In this document: positions 21,796-35,374 of the stretch, one piece after another
Position numbering within the stretch: the stretch's first letter is position 1
How the letters are laid out: each line of letters begins with the position of its first letter
DNA from: Cryptococcus deneoformans JEC21
Lineage: Eukaryota; Basidiomycota; Tremellomycetes; Tremellales; Cryptococcaceae
Reading direction: 5' to 3'
Length of the DNA: 64,000 bases
Assembly (NCBI RefSeq): GCF_000091045.1
Contig: NC_006684.1
Location: forward strand, 969,001-1,033,000
Notes under the pieces: generated by a model
The model's input: only the letters and a program-made list of their open reading frames with translations
What the model was told of the DNA's origin: nothing
The model's database searches: none
Position numbers and translations under genes: made by a program

Positions 21796-23031
21796 ATGTC
21801 AGACCTCAAGGCATATCTTGCCGCAAAGTACGTGCCACCACATCTAACCATATGAATAACTGACCCGTGCGGACGTGTTCTAGGTACATGTCCGGGCCCA
21901 AGGCGGACGCTATTCTTGCCCGTTCATCAGATCCCACACTGAAGAAGAAGCGGAAAAAGCAACAGACAAATGAAGATTATATTGGTGGATCAGTCAAAGC
22001 TGAAGCCTCCGGTGGTTTAATGTTGAGAGACGAAGATGAAGTTTGGGGCAGGAGTAAAAACGAGGATGAAGAAGATGATGCTCCTGGTACGTTTCTTCAC
22101 TATTGTTTATCTTCAGTTGCGCATAAGGGGTGTCTAACTTCATCGTAGTGATCGGGAAAGATCTGGCAACTTTCAAGGGATCTAAATCCTCTTGGGCGAC
22201 CGTTGCCAATAAATCTGCTCTCCCTTTACCGCAAGCTGAGCCAACATCCCCGCAAGATATCAAACCCGATATCAAGGAGGAGCCAGATATTGACGGGCCT
22301 GCAGCCTCAGCTCCAGTACAAATGACGAAGCGCCGTGGTGGTTTGCGTACAGCAGCCCAATTGAAAGAAGATACGGAAAGGGAGCTGGCGGAGCAGCGCT
22401 CACCGTCTCCTGCTGAAGGTGAAGAAAGACCAGATCCCACAGAAACCGTTCATCGTGATGCCACTGGTAAAATCATTGATGTTAAGAAGCGTCAGGAGGA
22501 GGAGAGAATAAGGGAGGAGGAAGAACGGCGAAAAGAAGCGGAGAGGAAAGAATGGACAAAAGGTATGGTACAGCGGAGGGACCGAGAGGAAAGAAGGCGA
22601 TTGGAAAAGAAGATGGCCGAGGCAGATGTGGGTCGAAGTAAGGATGACGTGAGAATGAATAAGGAAATGAAGGAAGAAGAAAGATGGAATGATCCAGCCG
22701 CAGCCTTCTTGACGGTAGGTATTGATTCGATTCTGCTTTTTGCCCCGTTGCATACTGACATCTTCCTCTTCGTTCAATAGAAAAAGAAGAAGAAAGGGCC
22801 GAGACGCCCAAAATACGAAGGCCCCTGGGCACCCAACCGGTTTGGTATTGCCCCTGGGTTTAGATGGGACGGTGTAGGTGAGTACCGTCTACGTCCATAT
22901 CGTTCTCTGCATGAAAGCTGATCACTTTGCCAGATCGTTCCAATGGTTTCGAAAAGAAGTACTTCCAGGCACAAAACACGAGAGCACGACGAGAATACGA
23001 GCATAATCAATGGAGTGTTGAAGACATGTAG
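21796..23031 (+). CDS. BUD13: Pre-mRNA splicing factor Bud13/Cwc26 (RES complex)
   Basis: Exons 21796-21827, 21884-22086, 22149-22714, 22781-22877 and 22934-23031 give 331 aa. The N-terminus [20 protein letters not shown] is the canonical Bud13 start. The middle is a charged helix ([20 protein letters not shown] to [11 protein letters not shown]). The C-terminus has the family block [20 protein letters not shown] followed by [20 protein letters not shown] and a final WSVEDM. Bud13 works with Pml1 and Snu17 in the retention-and-splicing complex that joins the spliceosome before step one and helps splice weak introns. Every junction restores frame and motif, and all donors are GTRNGT-like. Confidence 0.96.
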
Positions 23032-25214
23032 AGAGCATCGTTTAGCATGGCAGTAATATTTTTATAACAATTCACATGTATGTTTGCATCACATAGATTG
23101 GTAATAGTACTCTGATTATTATCTTGTCCCTTGAGATGTGTGGATGTCCCTACCATTTCATTTCCATGATCCTTGTTGACCGATCAGCGTTTGATGGGAT
23201 GTACAGCACCATTGAAGGGGAAGCAGTAGACTTTTGTCAGATGCGTCACCCCTATCGGTTGGAGCGCCTCCCTTCGACTAATGTCCGCCTAGTTTGTTTA
23301 TTAGCGCGTAGCGCGCCATTACAACCTCGCTGTCTTCCGTCTTCTGTTCTGTCAAAACGTCGTCACAATAAACGGAAAACTCCCATCATACGGCATCCCG
23401 AAAAAAAAGTAGTCACGGAGTTCAGACCGGACCATGGGATTGGATAATCGACATCCGTCAATATCCGCGATTATTGGTGCAAGCAGCATCGTACCGCTGG
23501 GTAGTAGCTAAACAGCAACCGATATAATCGTCCAACTTGGAGTTACCAACAACAAGAAGAAAAATTGCTTCGTAGCAGCATCATCATGCCCTATGGTATC
23601 ATGATTTCATCGATCCGTGAATTAAGAACTGCAGCCGGCAATCAGTAAGTTGTTTCAAGCTGCTACATAATACCCTAAAAAACTGCCCATGTTGAGGATA
23701 CGCCTAATGACATCAGTGGAGGACTATACATAATGACCGGGGCAGCAGATCTTGTTGGGAAAGCAAATCCAATTCATCAAACCTCCTGCTGTGCTCATTT
23801 TGGTCAGGTGTCGGAACTTGTAAAAAGGAGCCAATCGACCTTAGATTAACCTTTTTCAACTATGTGATGTACTGACAAACTCTGTTGATTTGTAATCATA
23901 TGCCTACATATTTTCGCACTTGTATCGCAGGCGGCAGGTAGTAAGTAGTATAACAATCTCGAGCAGCAGCACGCACATGATGGCGGCGGGAATAGTGGAG
24001 TTGTTCGGGTAGCTGTTTTCTGGAATAATCAGAGTGATCACATACTCAGGACTACCTATCGGTTTTACAGCTCGCGTTATGCTCATAGGAAGCAGGAGGC
24101 AGCGAATGAGGGAAAAGGAAGGTGATCGTTACTATCATGCAGCAAGTAACGCGTGTGAAAGAATCGTTACTGCACTCTGCAATAATACGCTGTACTTGAA
24201 TGAATATATGGTACGCGTACGTATTTATCCGGTTATCTTGTACAACTTACTTACGTACTACTACGTATTGTGGGAACCGCTTTGGATCTTGTCTACTATC
24301 AGCAGATCACTTGGCTCCTTTCATTAATTGGTGATTTATTTATTGATACATAGACCCGGCTTGGCAACACGGCGATCATCGATTTTCCGGTGTTTGAGCG
24401 GTATATAGGGGAGAGCTATTTAGTGCATGACTGCTCGACCCTCGATTATTAGTTTAAGTTAGCAGTCACCAGCAAAGAGAAGGAAGGAAAGGCCTTTGAT
24501 AATGGGTAATAACAATGAATGCTTTTAAGTTTCGTCGGATTTAAATCATAAATGGGGCTCGATTAGTTTGGCCATGACTCGCTCTAAAAGATGATTAAAC
24601 GTGTTGGCGGAAGAGTGTAGCCGGTAAACGATTGGCTGTTAGCTGCTGTTTGCGAACGACGGCACGGAAGCGGCTTCTGTTCTCCGATGGCGGGTGGCGA
24701 GGCAGCGTGGACTTCAAATAACCGGAAGCAATTTGGCTCCCTGTTGCCCCTGCTGCGTGGCTACCTCCTGGACCGGACGTGGTCCCTTACATCAGAAGAC
24801 GAAAAAAGTCTTAAATAGGATAATAGTTGCATAGAACGACTACCACCTTTCCATAAGCCGTAGTAGTAGTTTACCGCGTCACAAGTTCACGGGACAGCCT
24901 TCTTAAGACCATCCGCTAGTTCCGGCTCGAGATCTGCGTCCGGCATTCAGCAACCTACCGGCAGTCGGGTCTGGCCCATCAGCCACCACACATCCTTTCG
25001 ACCCCATCGGCCCCGCATAGCGCACGGCTTCGCTGCAGCAGCACATAACATCCTTCCAACGGCCTCCCACGAGCACTAGCACTCGATCGTCACCTGACCA
25101 CTGCATTACACGCTGCCGCGCCATGAGTCGGCGTCCTCTCTAGTCCCACCGGGTCCTTGCTGCTAGACGATAGACAAACATCTCTTCAACAACTTACCCG
25201 CCACACCCCACATT
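23032..25214. other. 2.2-kb gene-poor stretch
   Basis: This runs from the BUD13 stop to the next start. Scattered short frames (23124-23447 plus, 24034-24327 plus, 24903-25124 minus) have no domain and no consistent splice chain. The right end (about 25130-25210) is C-rich and pyrimidine-rich, like a 5' leader. Local inverted-repeat-like GTACGCGTACGT occurs at 24210-24221. No tRNA or snRNA signature was recognised. Confidence 0.4.
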
Positions 25215-28068
25215 ATGGTTGCCCTCGCCCCCTCTCTCCCATCCCCCTCCGGCACGTCAGTCCGCTCATCTCGCCATGTTCCTCTTCTCAGCCTCGCACC
25301 CCCTGCCTTGGCCTTAGGCGACGAACTCGCAGTTGGTGAACCCGGTGAAGAAAACAGCGTCGGCGAAATATGGAACGGTGAGTCCTCTTCATGTTGCCCG
25401 AAGCAGAAACGAGCTGAACCTATCCCAGTGATCACCCGCGCGGCCGATCTTGTGAAAGACGGCGAACGCCTTGAAAATCTTGCATGGAGGTCAGTCATCG
25501 ACTTTCATCATCTCACCGTCGATGCTAATGATCGTGACGCCTTTTCAGGCATTGGGGCCAACCCCGCCATGCGTCGTTTGGTCGCCGGCTATCCGCCTCA
25601 TCCCATGGATCTGCCTCAGACGCATCTATACAGACACCCAATGAGCCTTCTTATTTTACCCGCGTCGAGCGCCGGACATTCGGTGGCGCTTTACAGTTAT
25701 TGGTTGAAAAGGGCGAAGGAAGCTTCAAGGACTGGGTGGAAGACGCTAAAAAGGCTCTGCCACAAACCCGGGTGCCTACCATCTCGGTACCAGAAACACC
25801 AGTTGCCAACGGTGTAGAGATTCGGCTCGTAGAACCAACACCAGCGCCTAGTAGGGTGGGTAGTTTGGGTGGGAGCATCAACGCCTCTATCTTCCCGTCG
25901 CGCGAAATTCCCCCGGTGTTGAAAGAGGAGGTTGAGGCTGAAGAAGATGAAAACTCGTCATCAAAAATAAATATAACAGGACGACGGGTGGCAATATCTC
26001 CCATGACAGCAAATAGGGACAACGCAAGTTCTCCAAGGAGAAATCGCAAGTTTTTCGTGCAATCAAGTCCCAGCAAGGGGAGCGCATCCGACTCCCCGCT
26101 CCCATCTCCTGTCACAAACGCAGCTCTCAATCCCCCATCCCGTACAAAACATGGACGGCGGAGCTCGGGTGATTCTTCATCTGCAAGCACCAGCCACCGT
26201 AGGGATTCTACACACGTATCTCATAAGCGGCATATATCCCTCACAACCATGCGAGGCAAATTTCAAGCTGAAAAACGAAAAGCGGCAGAGAATATGGCAA
26301 AGAAGCAAGAAGAGGATGTGGAAGAAGAAGAAAGTGGCTGGGAAGACGAGGATCAGGTGAACGAGGACGACGAAAATGAGCCAGAAGATGATGAGAATTG
26401 GTCTGACGAGGAAGAAGCCGAGGAAATCGCTGAAGATGAGCCAGTGGAAGAACCCTTGCCAGCGCCTTCACCTCAGGATGACCGTGAAAGGAAAAATAAA
26501 GATCCCAACCGGCGCCGTTCTAGTTCTCGCCCGAGACCAAGTCGTGGGTCAGTCTCACAACCCAACATCGGTGCCGTTTTAAGCCGAAGAGTATCTTGGC
26601 ACGGTGATCGCTCCCGAGAACATCTCGCAATGACACGACCCATTCCACCTCCGCCTGCACCCACGCCGCTACAGAAGATGTCCAAGAAGGAGCGACAAGC
26701 TGCGGCTGCTGAAAGAGCTCAAATCGAAGCTAGACTTGAGGCACAGAGGAAACGAGAGATGTTTGCTAAGCAGCAAATTTTTGGTACAAGACCTTCTTCC
26801 GGATTGCTAGCGTCTGCTTTACAACGTGGAGCTAGTATGGTTAATCTTGTAGGCGTTTTCTGTTCAGAAACAAAATATTTCAGTGAACTCATCCATTTGT
26901 ATAGCCATCTGCATCCAATGATGCTCGTACTGTTTTGCGGAATTCCCCCACACATGGACAACTGACCTCCTTGGCCCAATCGCCAAGCTTTGCAGGCCCA
27001 TCATTGCTCCGCAGCAAATCTGCCGCCGCCATGCCTGTCCAAACTGGAGTTAGTGTTACCATTCCTGCTGGTCACATCTCTAAGGTTGCTGGAAAGCATG
27101 AGGCAAGTAGTCAAGAAAGTCAATCGGTAAGTTTTGAGAATCATTTTCAAACTTTCGGACCTAACTTGGTTGTAGAAGGCCAGGGCGAGCGCTGAGTTGG
27201 AAAGCGAGAACGAAGACAGCGAGGATGATGACGCCAACTATCTTAACACCACCCAAACACGTCAGAAATTGGCAGCCCTCAATTCCAGACAAGAAACTAA
27301 AACAAAAGTCAAGACTGCAGAAGTTGAGGACCGGCCTGATGTAGAGCCTGCCCCTGCGGCCTCTCCAAATGTAGCCCAGGCTTTGCCAGTTGGTCCAAGG
27401 CTCAATGAATTCGGAGTAGTTGAGCCCATGACTCCTACTACAAGGAGGAGAAACATCATCATGGCGGAGATGTCAGAGTCATTGAGGAGAAGTAAGCAAT
27501 GGCCTATTGCCAAATATTGCGTATTTGCTGATGTGATTAACTAGACGTCGTCTTGGAGAGGGAGAAATCGTCCGGCGGCTTATCGCGGATACTCTCCGGA
27601 GGTGCTAATCGCCAACGTTCCGCCCCCTCTATGCAGCCTTCCCATCACTCTGCTGTAAACTTGACGCAGTATGCTCAAGACCAATCTCTTGAACATCAAC
27701 CTACTGCTCAAACTTCTCAATCATCGCAAGACGTCTCTACTCATTCCCAATCCCATGCCAGCGGTCTTCCTCCACCCGCGCCGGACGTAAGACGCCGTCC
27801 AGCACCCAACGTGCTAGGTGGAGGCAATATTCTTCGCCCCCTGACGCGTGTTGGTACAGATGACGAGTTGTCTGGTATCAATAGGACACAGTCAACTGGA
27901 ATATTGGAATCCGGTCAGAGTAGTAGAGGGACGAACGTGCCTCAACCACAAGCGCCAACTATGATCCGCTCTGTAACAGATGGTAACAGTATGCAAGGAG
28001 GGAGGGAGAAGAGAGAATGGAGGAGGATCAATCTCATGGACACTAGTTATAGGATTCACGGATGGTAA
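25215..28068 (+). CDS. DUF1752 (AreA/GATA-like N-domain) regulatory-type protein
   Basis: Exons 25215-25377, 25429-25489, 25549-26848, 26905-27126, 27176-27491 and 27545-28068 give 861 aa. The block at about residues 50-80, IWNVITRAADLVKDGERLEN followed by LAWRHW, is the DUF1752 signature found in fungal nitrogen-pathway regulators such as AreA/Gln3-type and Mks1-type proteins; it appears only when exons 1 to 3 are joined. No GATA zinc finger is present. The rest is disordered: an acidic run (about residues 270-320, EEEESGWEDEDQVNEDDENE), basic coiled coil (KMSKKERQAAAAERAQIEAR), a GLLASALQRGASMVNL block and Ser/Pro-rich tail. It may be a TOR/nitrogen signalling adaptor; that is inference from the domain only. 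The second intron has donor GTCAGT. Confidence 0.82.
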
Positions 28069-29117
28069 AGAGGTTAAAGAAGAAGCAAGAGAAAAGAGAG
28101 GAGGAACGGCGAAGCAATCGCAGTTTATTACATACACACACACAATCATTCTCGACAATAACAATTTGACGCGCGCTTTCAAATACCTTCATGTTACTCT
28201 ATCAGCATTGCATTTCGATACCTTGATCCTTTATCATACAGGTACTTCTTACCGGCCGCGTGTCCCGTCAACTACCGACTCTAGTCTATCTTTCTTTTTA
28301 TACGTTTATTGACTTATATGTAGGGCTTATGTTGTTATTTTTATAGTTCATGGTCATGCATGAATTAAGCTTTAAGCTGCATATAATTTTTTTTGCAGTC
28401 AGGCTCTTACACTCAGATGTACTCTATGGATTATTGGGCTGCTTAATTGTGCATCTTCTCCTATAACAGCATGACTCCTATATGGTTAGCAACGTTCTGG
28501 CATGCTGCGAGCCTTTGTTCAATTTGACGCGAGTGACGAAATCACGTACGTACCATCATGCCGTGCAGTCTGCTTCATTCGATTCTTGATTTGCCAAACC
28601 TTCTCACACTTCTGTCTTCGTTTCATTTCTCGACAGGTTCAAAAACGCATCCTTTATATTGCAGCTCTGACAGTTCGGGTTGCTCTGAGACAACACGGTT
28701 TGGCTCACGCACTGATATGAGTCCTTTGTCCGCCAATCCCTTCCATCTGCGCGGCCGACATGGTATCACCCATGCCTAATTTGAATCCTTTGTCGTTAAC
28801 TCGCTCTGCCTTCTTTTCATGGGGCGGAGTGCTGTGAAGGTCAACATGGTCGACGGCTACCCTTTCCACTACTATATGCGATAGAAATAAGTGGAATTTC
28901 CACGGTGTCCTACTCACCATTTTCAGTGATCCACATTGGTTGGATATTCACCACTAAACTTGGTCCCAGCAGTCAAATTTGAATTTCATTTTTAACAAGA
29001 ACTTCTGTGCGTCATGACTCTTCTGTCGCTGTGTATAAAGTCTCTGCAGCTTACTATGGCAACGCTCTTTTTCAGAAATCCTGCAGACAGCCATCAAGAA
29101 CTTCCTGAATACTCCCC
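28069..29117. other. Intergenic, promoter of the next plus-strand gene
   Basis: About 1 kb between two plus-strand genes. A short CA run lies near 28133-28143, and A+T-rich segments at 28300-28400 look like 3' untranslated sequence. Frames at 28502-28779 lack a domain. Nothing further was seen. Confidence 0.45.
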
Positions 29118-31215
29118 ATGTCACTTCATCGTTACTTCCCCCCGCCTCCTCTAGCTCTTGCTATTCACCCAGCTCCCACATCTAGACCAAAAGTGACTAA
29201 TAAAGATAAGCATGATAAAGCAAAGGTCAACTTGCAAGCAAAAGCTGAGAAAGGAAAACAAGATCAGAAGGGGCAAGGTGGTAAGGCAGATAAGTGCACG
29301 CCTACAAAATGCGACGCAATTGTCAAAATTAAGGATGGAGCTGTACTGACACCTATTTCTCCTGGTTCCAACTTACCGGAACCCCCTACATCTGCGCTTG
29401 GTGCAGTAGTATCAGACAATGATAAGGAGGCCGATGCCAAGAAATCGCAACCTGAACAGAAGGACAACGATCAAATTGACAGCACCTCTAAGCTTACTGA
29501 CCAAGTCCCCGAGGCTTTGGCAGAGAAAAAAGACGACGGTTCTGAGCACATACACAAAGAGACCGACCTTGAGCCTGAGCCTCTCATCCTTCTATCTCCT
29601 GCCCCTTACCGACCCTTGAGAACAAGGTTAGATTTACACCCTTCAGTGGTTTACCCACCAGTGAATACTGACCCGCGAGGTGCATATCATAAATACGCAA
29701 AGGCCGTGGGTGCCGAGGTTATTTATGTGGATGTGACAAAGGATGGCTGGTTGACTCAACAGTGGAAAGAGAGGAATGAGAGAGAAGCATTGAAGAGACT
29801 CATGGGTGAGTGGGAAAAGGAAGTTCAAAAAGAAATCGAAAAAGAACGCAAGAGAGTTATAAAGAAAACTGTGCCAAAGACCAGCGAAGGTATACTTCTC
29901 AACCTTTGGAATGAATTAGTAGAGGCCAATAACCATGAAGTGAGGGATGCCTTAGTTTCTCAAAACAGGATTACTGAGGAGATTTGTAGCTTTCGGCTAA
30001 CGAATTCTGGAACATGTATGACTGGAACGATTCTGAAGCAAGGAAGCACCTTCGTTCTGATGTCAAAAGGCCCGAGATATTCTCCCAACAAGATAACAAA
30101 ACTGATTCCCCTGCAAGGACGACAGCTCAAAAACCAGAAATCGAATGGACCAAAGAAGGTGTAGAGGACATCTTATCTACTGTTGGTATTCAATGCGTCT
30201 ACAACATTGAGGTCAGTTGTCGACTATGATTACAAAGATACAGTTCTTATCATCTTTGTAGCGACCCCCTTCTCGTCACTGGTCAGAACCTGCAGCTGCT
30301 TTCCTCCTCTTTACGCATGGTTTTTTTCTCCTCCGACTTGACATTGCAATTACCTGGAAACCAGAAGATCGAATCAAACAGGGATTCCAAGTGCTCATTA
30401 CTAATTCTAATGACCGTGTGTTTGGAGAAATGGTGAAAGCTCAGCAAGCAGAGGATAGAAAAAGAAAAGAAAAGGAATATAGGGAGAGGAAAGAGAAGGA
30501 AAGGAAGGAGCGAAAGGAAAAGGAAGAAAAAGAGAAGCAACATGGGAAGACAGGCATTGATGAAGCTCCAGTAATGACTGCAAGCGATGCCAATGCGCTG
30601 GACGGCGAACCCCCTGTAATTACCGCCAAACCACCTTTAGGCAAGGCTATCACCACCATCCCAGTCATCACCCCTTCCGATGATGCCGACTCTAAAAACC
30701 AAAATCAACAGGGTGATCAACAAGCTGTGAAAAAAGATGTAAAGCAAGAAATCGAAGCAGAACATGCGCCTGGTCCCAAAGCCGCTGACCGTACTGCCAA
30801 TCCGGCTGGGGTTGAAAAGAACAAAAAACTAAACGAGGCCGATGCAAAAGCATTAGCAAGGGCTATCAAACCCAATGGTGCTGTTGGCCTGGATGGTATC
30901 AATATGACTATGAAAGCTCTTGAGCTTGCCGTTGACGACAATAATTTGACTACCAAATCGAACGATACCAAACCTTTGGCCAAAGACAAACCGCTTGTTA
31001 AGAAAGATCCGGTTCCTCTGTTCTGGACTTGGACTGAGAAATGCGAAAAGTGGCGATGGAGGAATTATGATGCTGGAGTGCATCTCGTAGGTCCTGGAGG
31101 CTGGGAGGAAAGAGACTGGCAGGTGTTTGCAGATGGCAGGCAGATTGAATATTGGGATGCCGAGCAGGAAAAGATTGAAAAGGAGGAGATTGATATCCAC
31201 GATTGGTCGTTGTAG
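29118..31215 (+). CDS. Lysine-rich protein of unknown function
   Basis: Exons 29118-29939, 29990-30211 and 30262-31215 give 665 aa. I do not recognise the family. The first ~150 residues are highly charged and low-complexity (Lys, Asp, Glu, Gln). A structured region may start near residue 155 (LILLSPAPYRPLRTRLDLHP). The junction of exons 2 and 3 creates GVEDILSTVGIQCVYNIE followed by RPPSRHWSEPAAAFLLFTHG and FFLLRLDIAITW, the most hydrophobic part. A strongly charged helix (RKRKEKEYRERKEKERKERK) and a linker follow. The C-terminus is compact and Trp-rich (FWTWTEKCEKWRWRNYDAGV, GPGGWEERDWQVFADGR). The even codon use and clean splicing argue that it is real. Intron 2 uses donor GTCAGT. Confidence 0.75.
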
Positions 31216-31399
31216 GTATGCTACTTGAATCTGTGCACAATGGGGCGAATGAATTGTACAATAACAAAAGAACAAATTGTAAAGTGCATACACAGTACGT
31301 GCCCCCTCCTATATAACGTCAAACGTCAAACACGCCTTGAAAGTTACAATCACCCAGCACATATCAACGGCCAAGAAAGAATTCAAAAAAAAAACGTCT

Positions 31400-34300
31400 T
31401 TAGATATATCCGCCCTTTTTAAATTTCGCAGCAGCATTTCCTGACGCATTATTAACCTCCCCCTTGTTCCATCTTTGAATGAGAAGGTTGACAGGCTGCT
31501 GCTTCTCAGGAGATGATCCGACAGCGCTCTTCAGACTGTCCTTTTCAACCACCTCATCCTCCTTTCCTCGATGGTCTGGATTGCTGCTGTTGAACGATGT
31601 GGACACGACGGGGTTCGGTCTGACGGACGGATTGGCCGACATACCTGGTCGAATATAACCAACGCCCACTCCTGGATCTTGCCTAAAGGTGCTTGGTTTG
31701 GATGCGACTCTAGGTTTTGTCGGATTGGCCGGCTCATTCCGAGCAGTAGTCGTATTGACAGGCGCAGAGTTGTCCAAGTCGGCACTGGGTTTTCGCAAAC
31801 CTACAGGTTTGCTGGCCACAAAAGGTTTACTTGCTAAAGCGTTCGTACCCTCACTGGGTTTAGGCACATGTTGACGAACAGACCTCTTGTTCGTATCCTC
31901 GCCCGGTTTACCAATGCTTATAGATTCGTATTTGGAAACCATTCCATTGATCGAATCCTTTTTCTGGTGTCCTTGGCTAGGTCGTGAAGGGGACGAGATG
32001 GATGTTTTGGGCGGGGATTGAGAAGAAGGAAGTAAAGAGGAAGGCTCGCTACGCAGCGGGGGAGACAGCAATGAGCTTCGGGAGGGTACTGAATTGGATG
32101 AGGTGCTGGGAAGGAACATTGATTGTGGGCGGGCTCGTTCGCGTGAAGGGATGCGCTGGGAGACTTGCCCGGTGGATGGTTCCAGCCGAGAGGTGGGGGC
32201 GGGTAGAGTCGTCGACTTTATAGGTTCGGGCGAGACAGCTTCACTGGGGGCGACTGTAGGCTGGACAGTAGATGCCGCCGATTTTGGCGATTTCAGCTTT
32301 CCATCGTCAATAAATGGCGGCTGGTCGGCCGCGTTTTGTCTCTCCAACTGTGCCCTTTCAGCCTCTGCTTCCTTCTTCCGTACCGCTGCTTCCGCCCTCT
32401 CGGCCACATCTCTCTTCCTCATTTCCGCAAGCGGCGACCAGTTGTCCGACAAGATGTTGGTGCCGCCGCCAGTCTTGGCCGCGTCAATATCAAGAGGGGG
32501 CGGTCCTCTGTTCATTGCGCTTGTGGCGGACATGGCGGCGCTGGTTGCAGACGCTGGGGAAATCGACCGGACGGGGACGATGCTGGGAATTCGCAGCGAA
32601 CCCGTCTCTTCGCTGCCCATGAGATCTTCAGGCGTCGTAATCGTCTTTTTATCAATCTTCTTCTCAGACACATTCCACTTTTCCCCTTGTTCTCCATTTC
32701 CCCTCTTCATCATTTCTTCTCGTCGCTCGCGTTCCGCATCTTCTTCTTCACCGTGGTAGTAGCCTCTACCTTCTCTCCCCCCCCCTTGAGCCAAATTGGG
32801 CGCCAGGCCGGATACTTGACCCCTAAATGCCGTACCTGTCACCTGGGTCGACCTCGGCTGGACATGGACATGTCCATGCTTCTCGGCTTCTCCCTGCATG
32901 GTCTGGCCATCTTCATCGGGAACCCTCGTATGGCCGCCAGTGAGATTACGAGACATGGACGGCCTGCTGTTGACCAAAGGCCGAGGACGAAGTGCGCCGA
33001 AATAAGAGGCCGCACCGCGGGCGGTGGTGGTACTGCCAGGCGTCGTGTTGGCGTTGTCGGAGGAGGAAGGAGGCGAGACGACGGGTGAAATGAGCTTTTC
33101 GGGTGGGCTAAGGGTGGCTTCACTGTTGAGAGTCTCGATGGAAGGGAAACGGCTCTCGAAAGAAAGGTCTCCTTCGGGTACTACGCCGGCGGATGGAGGC
33201 TCGGGCGATTTGTGCGATACTGCTGGAGAATGTTGCTTTGAGATCACCGTCGTCGCACCTGACGGGACACGCTTGACTGGGGCGGATGATCGAGAAGAAA
33301 TGGATGGAGTGCGGGTGATACCGGACCCGAAGGAATCGCCAAAACCGGTAGGACGCTTGATAAAGTTGGAACCGTATCGGCTCTGACTTTGTTGACTAGA
33401 TCCTGTGGTCCCAGTTGGCCTGACTAGAGAGGCGCCAGCGCCAAACGAATCACCAAAGCCTGTAGCGGTCGGCTGCGTAGAAGACACTATAGGCATTCCA
33501 AAAGCATCAACTGGAGGTGGCGATGTGGTGGACAACGGCGCGCTTCCGGAAGACAGCGAGGCGCTCTCTCCCGTGATATGCAGTCTCGACGGTGCTCTGA
33601 CATTTGCCGAACCGGACGTCATTTGAGGCTTTTGCTGGGCTTGTTGCACCGGAGATTGCTGCCATCGCGCCTGCTGGGTTTGTACTGCTGTTGGTCTAGG
33701 GCTCTCCCTGGCAGTATCTCGCGTAGGTCGTCCTCTTCTCTGCGGCTGCACAGTGGAGGCCAGTGATGGCTGTAATGACGGTGATTTGCCCATGGACGAT
33801 GGAGAACCTGTAAAATCCAGGAGGTTATTGGAAGAATGTGACTGAGGTTTAGTGGGACGAGGCTGGGCGGGAATGGGTAGCGACTTTAACGTTATAGGCT
33901 ACGATATGTTTTAGATGGGGTTGAGGGCGATGGGGGGGTGGGGAAATGCTCACATAATCAACTTCTGGTCGCGTGCCGCTCATTTCATGTGCGACGCGCA
34001 GGACTTCAAAAACTGTGGGCCGCCGGGCAGGCTGCTCTACTAGCATGGAGGCTTTATAGGTGTCAGCACTTGTCCGAGCGGGCCAAAGGGATAGCGTGAA
34101 AAACCTTACCGATGAGATGCTGAAGTCGGGGAGAGTACTGCGGCATAGGCGGGAAAGTATACTTGGCGTTCACGATTGCCAACGGTCCGTGCTCCTCGAA
34201 GGGAGTTGTGTAGTAGCAAAGCTTGTACAGCAAACAGCCGAGGGCCCAGACATCTAAAATCTCATGAGCTCACAGCTCCACCGCATAGACCAAGATGCTG

Positions 34301-35374
34301 TATACTCACCGCTCGGAAGTCCGACAGGAAGACCCAACATTGGCTCCACCATCTCTGGACTCCTGTATTGCAAGGTTGTATGCCGGTTCAGGTCCATAGC
34401 AAGCGCGTCAGCTTCAAGCTTTGTTTGGGGCGGCCTGTCGGCTGGGAAAGTTGTAGAGCCAAAGTCGCATAGTTTAAAGATGAGTGAGGTGGGTCGCTGA
34501 GGGGTTGGCGGGATATTGATGGGTTGGGAAAGGACATTTTCAATCTAGAGAGGACATGAATGAGTCGAATTATATAAGGGTGGCAGAGTGCGCCCACCTT
34601 GAGATCCCGATGCAAGAGAGGTTGTTTGAGTGAGTGCATGGCAGCGACAGCCTGATATGGGATGAATAGCTGCCCACGCCAAACTGACAACACTTACTTC
34701 GCAGACATCAGTGAAGATATTGAGAATCTCAATTTCTTTTAACCTGTCCCGCAGTCGCTTGTTGAGAAGATCGATGATACCGCCGCCTGGCATACGTCAG
34801 CCTGCACCGTCAAGATCGTTGGAAGCTTACCAGCGCAAAACTCCATGAGGATAAACACTTCATGCTGTCCTGCAGGAGAACGTGTATGCGACGAGCCAAG
34901 ATACTGCACCAGATGGGAATTCGGCGGGAGTGATTTCTGCTGTGGGCATCAATACACCCGTCTCTGGGCAGCCGTTATGCACGGGACACGCACCATGACC
35001 TCGATCTCCTTCTTCACGTCCACCCAGACCGAGTCGTCTTGGAATGCTATTCTCTTGAGACAGTGCTGGGTGTAGCCCTTGTCGCCCCATCGTCCCTTCT
35101 TCTCGGCGCTCCTGCCGGGGGGGTAGATGGGCGTGTCCGAGGTGGTGAGGTAGACGTGTGCGTACCCGCCCTCTGAGAGATAGCGCTCTATCCTGACGTG
35201 GCACTGGCCCACATCCACTATCTGGCCCGGATGGAGGGTGCCCTTGTGGCGCTGCGGGGGCGGGGGGTGCTGCTGGGGGTGGCGGGGGGAGGCGGCCTGG
35301 GCGGGATACGGGTGTTTCTGGGCGGCGGGGTGGGGGCTGTAGCGCGGCCCGGGCGGGGGGGCGGGGGCGTACAT
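31400..35374 (-). CDS. AKL1: NAK-family (Ark/Akl1/AAK1-like) serine/threonine kinase
   Basis: Exons 34994-35374, 34831-34936, 34698-34786, 34598-34651, 34310-34544, 34110-34253, 33954-34051 and 31400-33898 give 1201 aa. The kinase domain fills about residues 45-330. It has a Gly loop (YLSEGGYAHVYL), a VAIK-type lysine (CLKRIAF), HRDLKIENVL, CDFGSTT, a SPE in place of APE (YRSPEMVE) and DVWALGCLLYKL. These are hallmarks of the Numb-associated kinases that phosphorylate clathrin adaptors and control actin at endocytic sites. The remaining ~870 residues are disordered, Ser/Pro-rich, and end with a conserved-looking VNLLIQRWNKGEVN motif. An alternative ATG at 35422 would add 16 residues. The symbol reflects the nearest yeast group and not proven orthology. 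It is head to head with YVC1. Confidence 0.92.

Noticed and set aside
32094..33088. Two plus-strand frames of 221 and 250 codons
   Set aside because: They are antisense to the Ser-rich tail of the NAK kinase, whose frame is continuous and ends in a conserved-looking motif.
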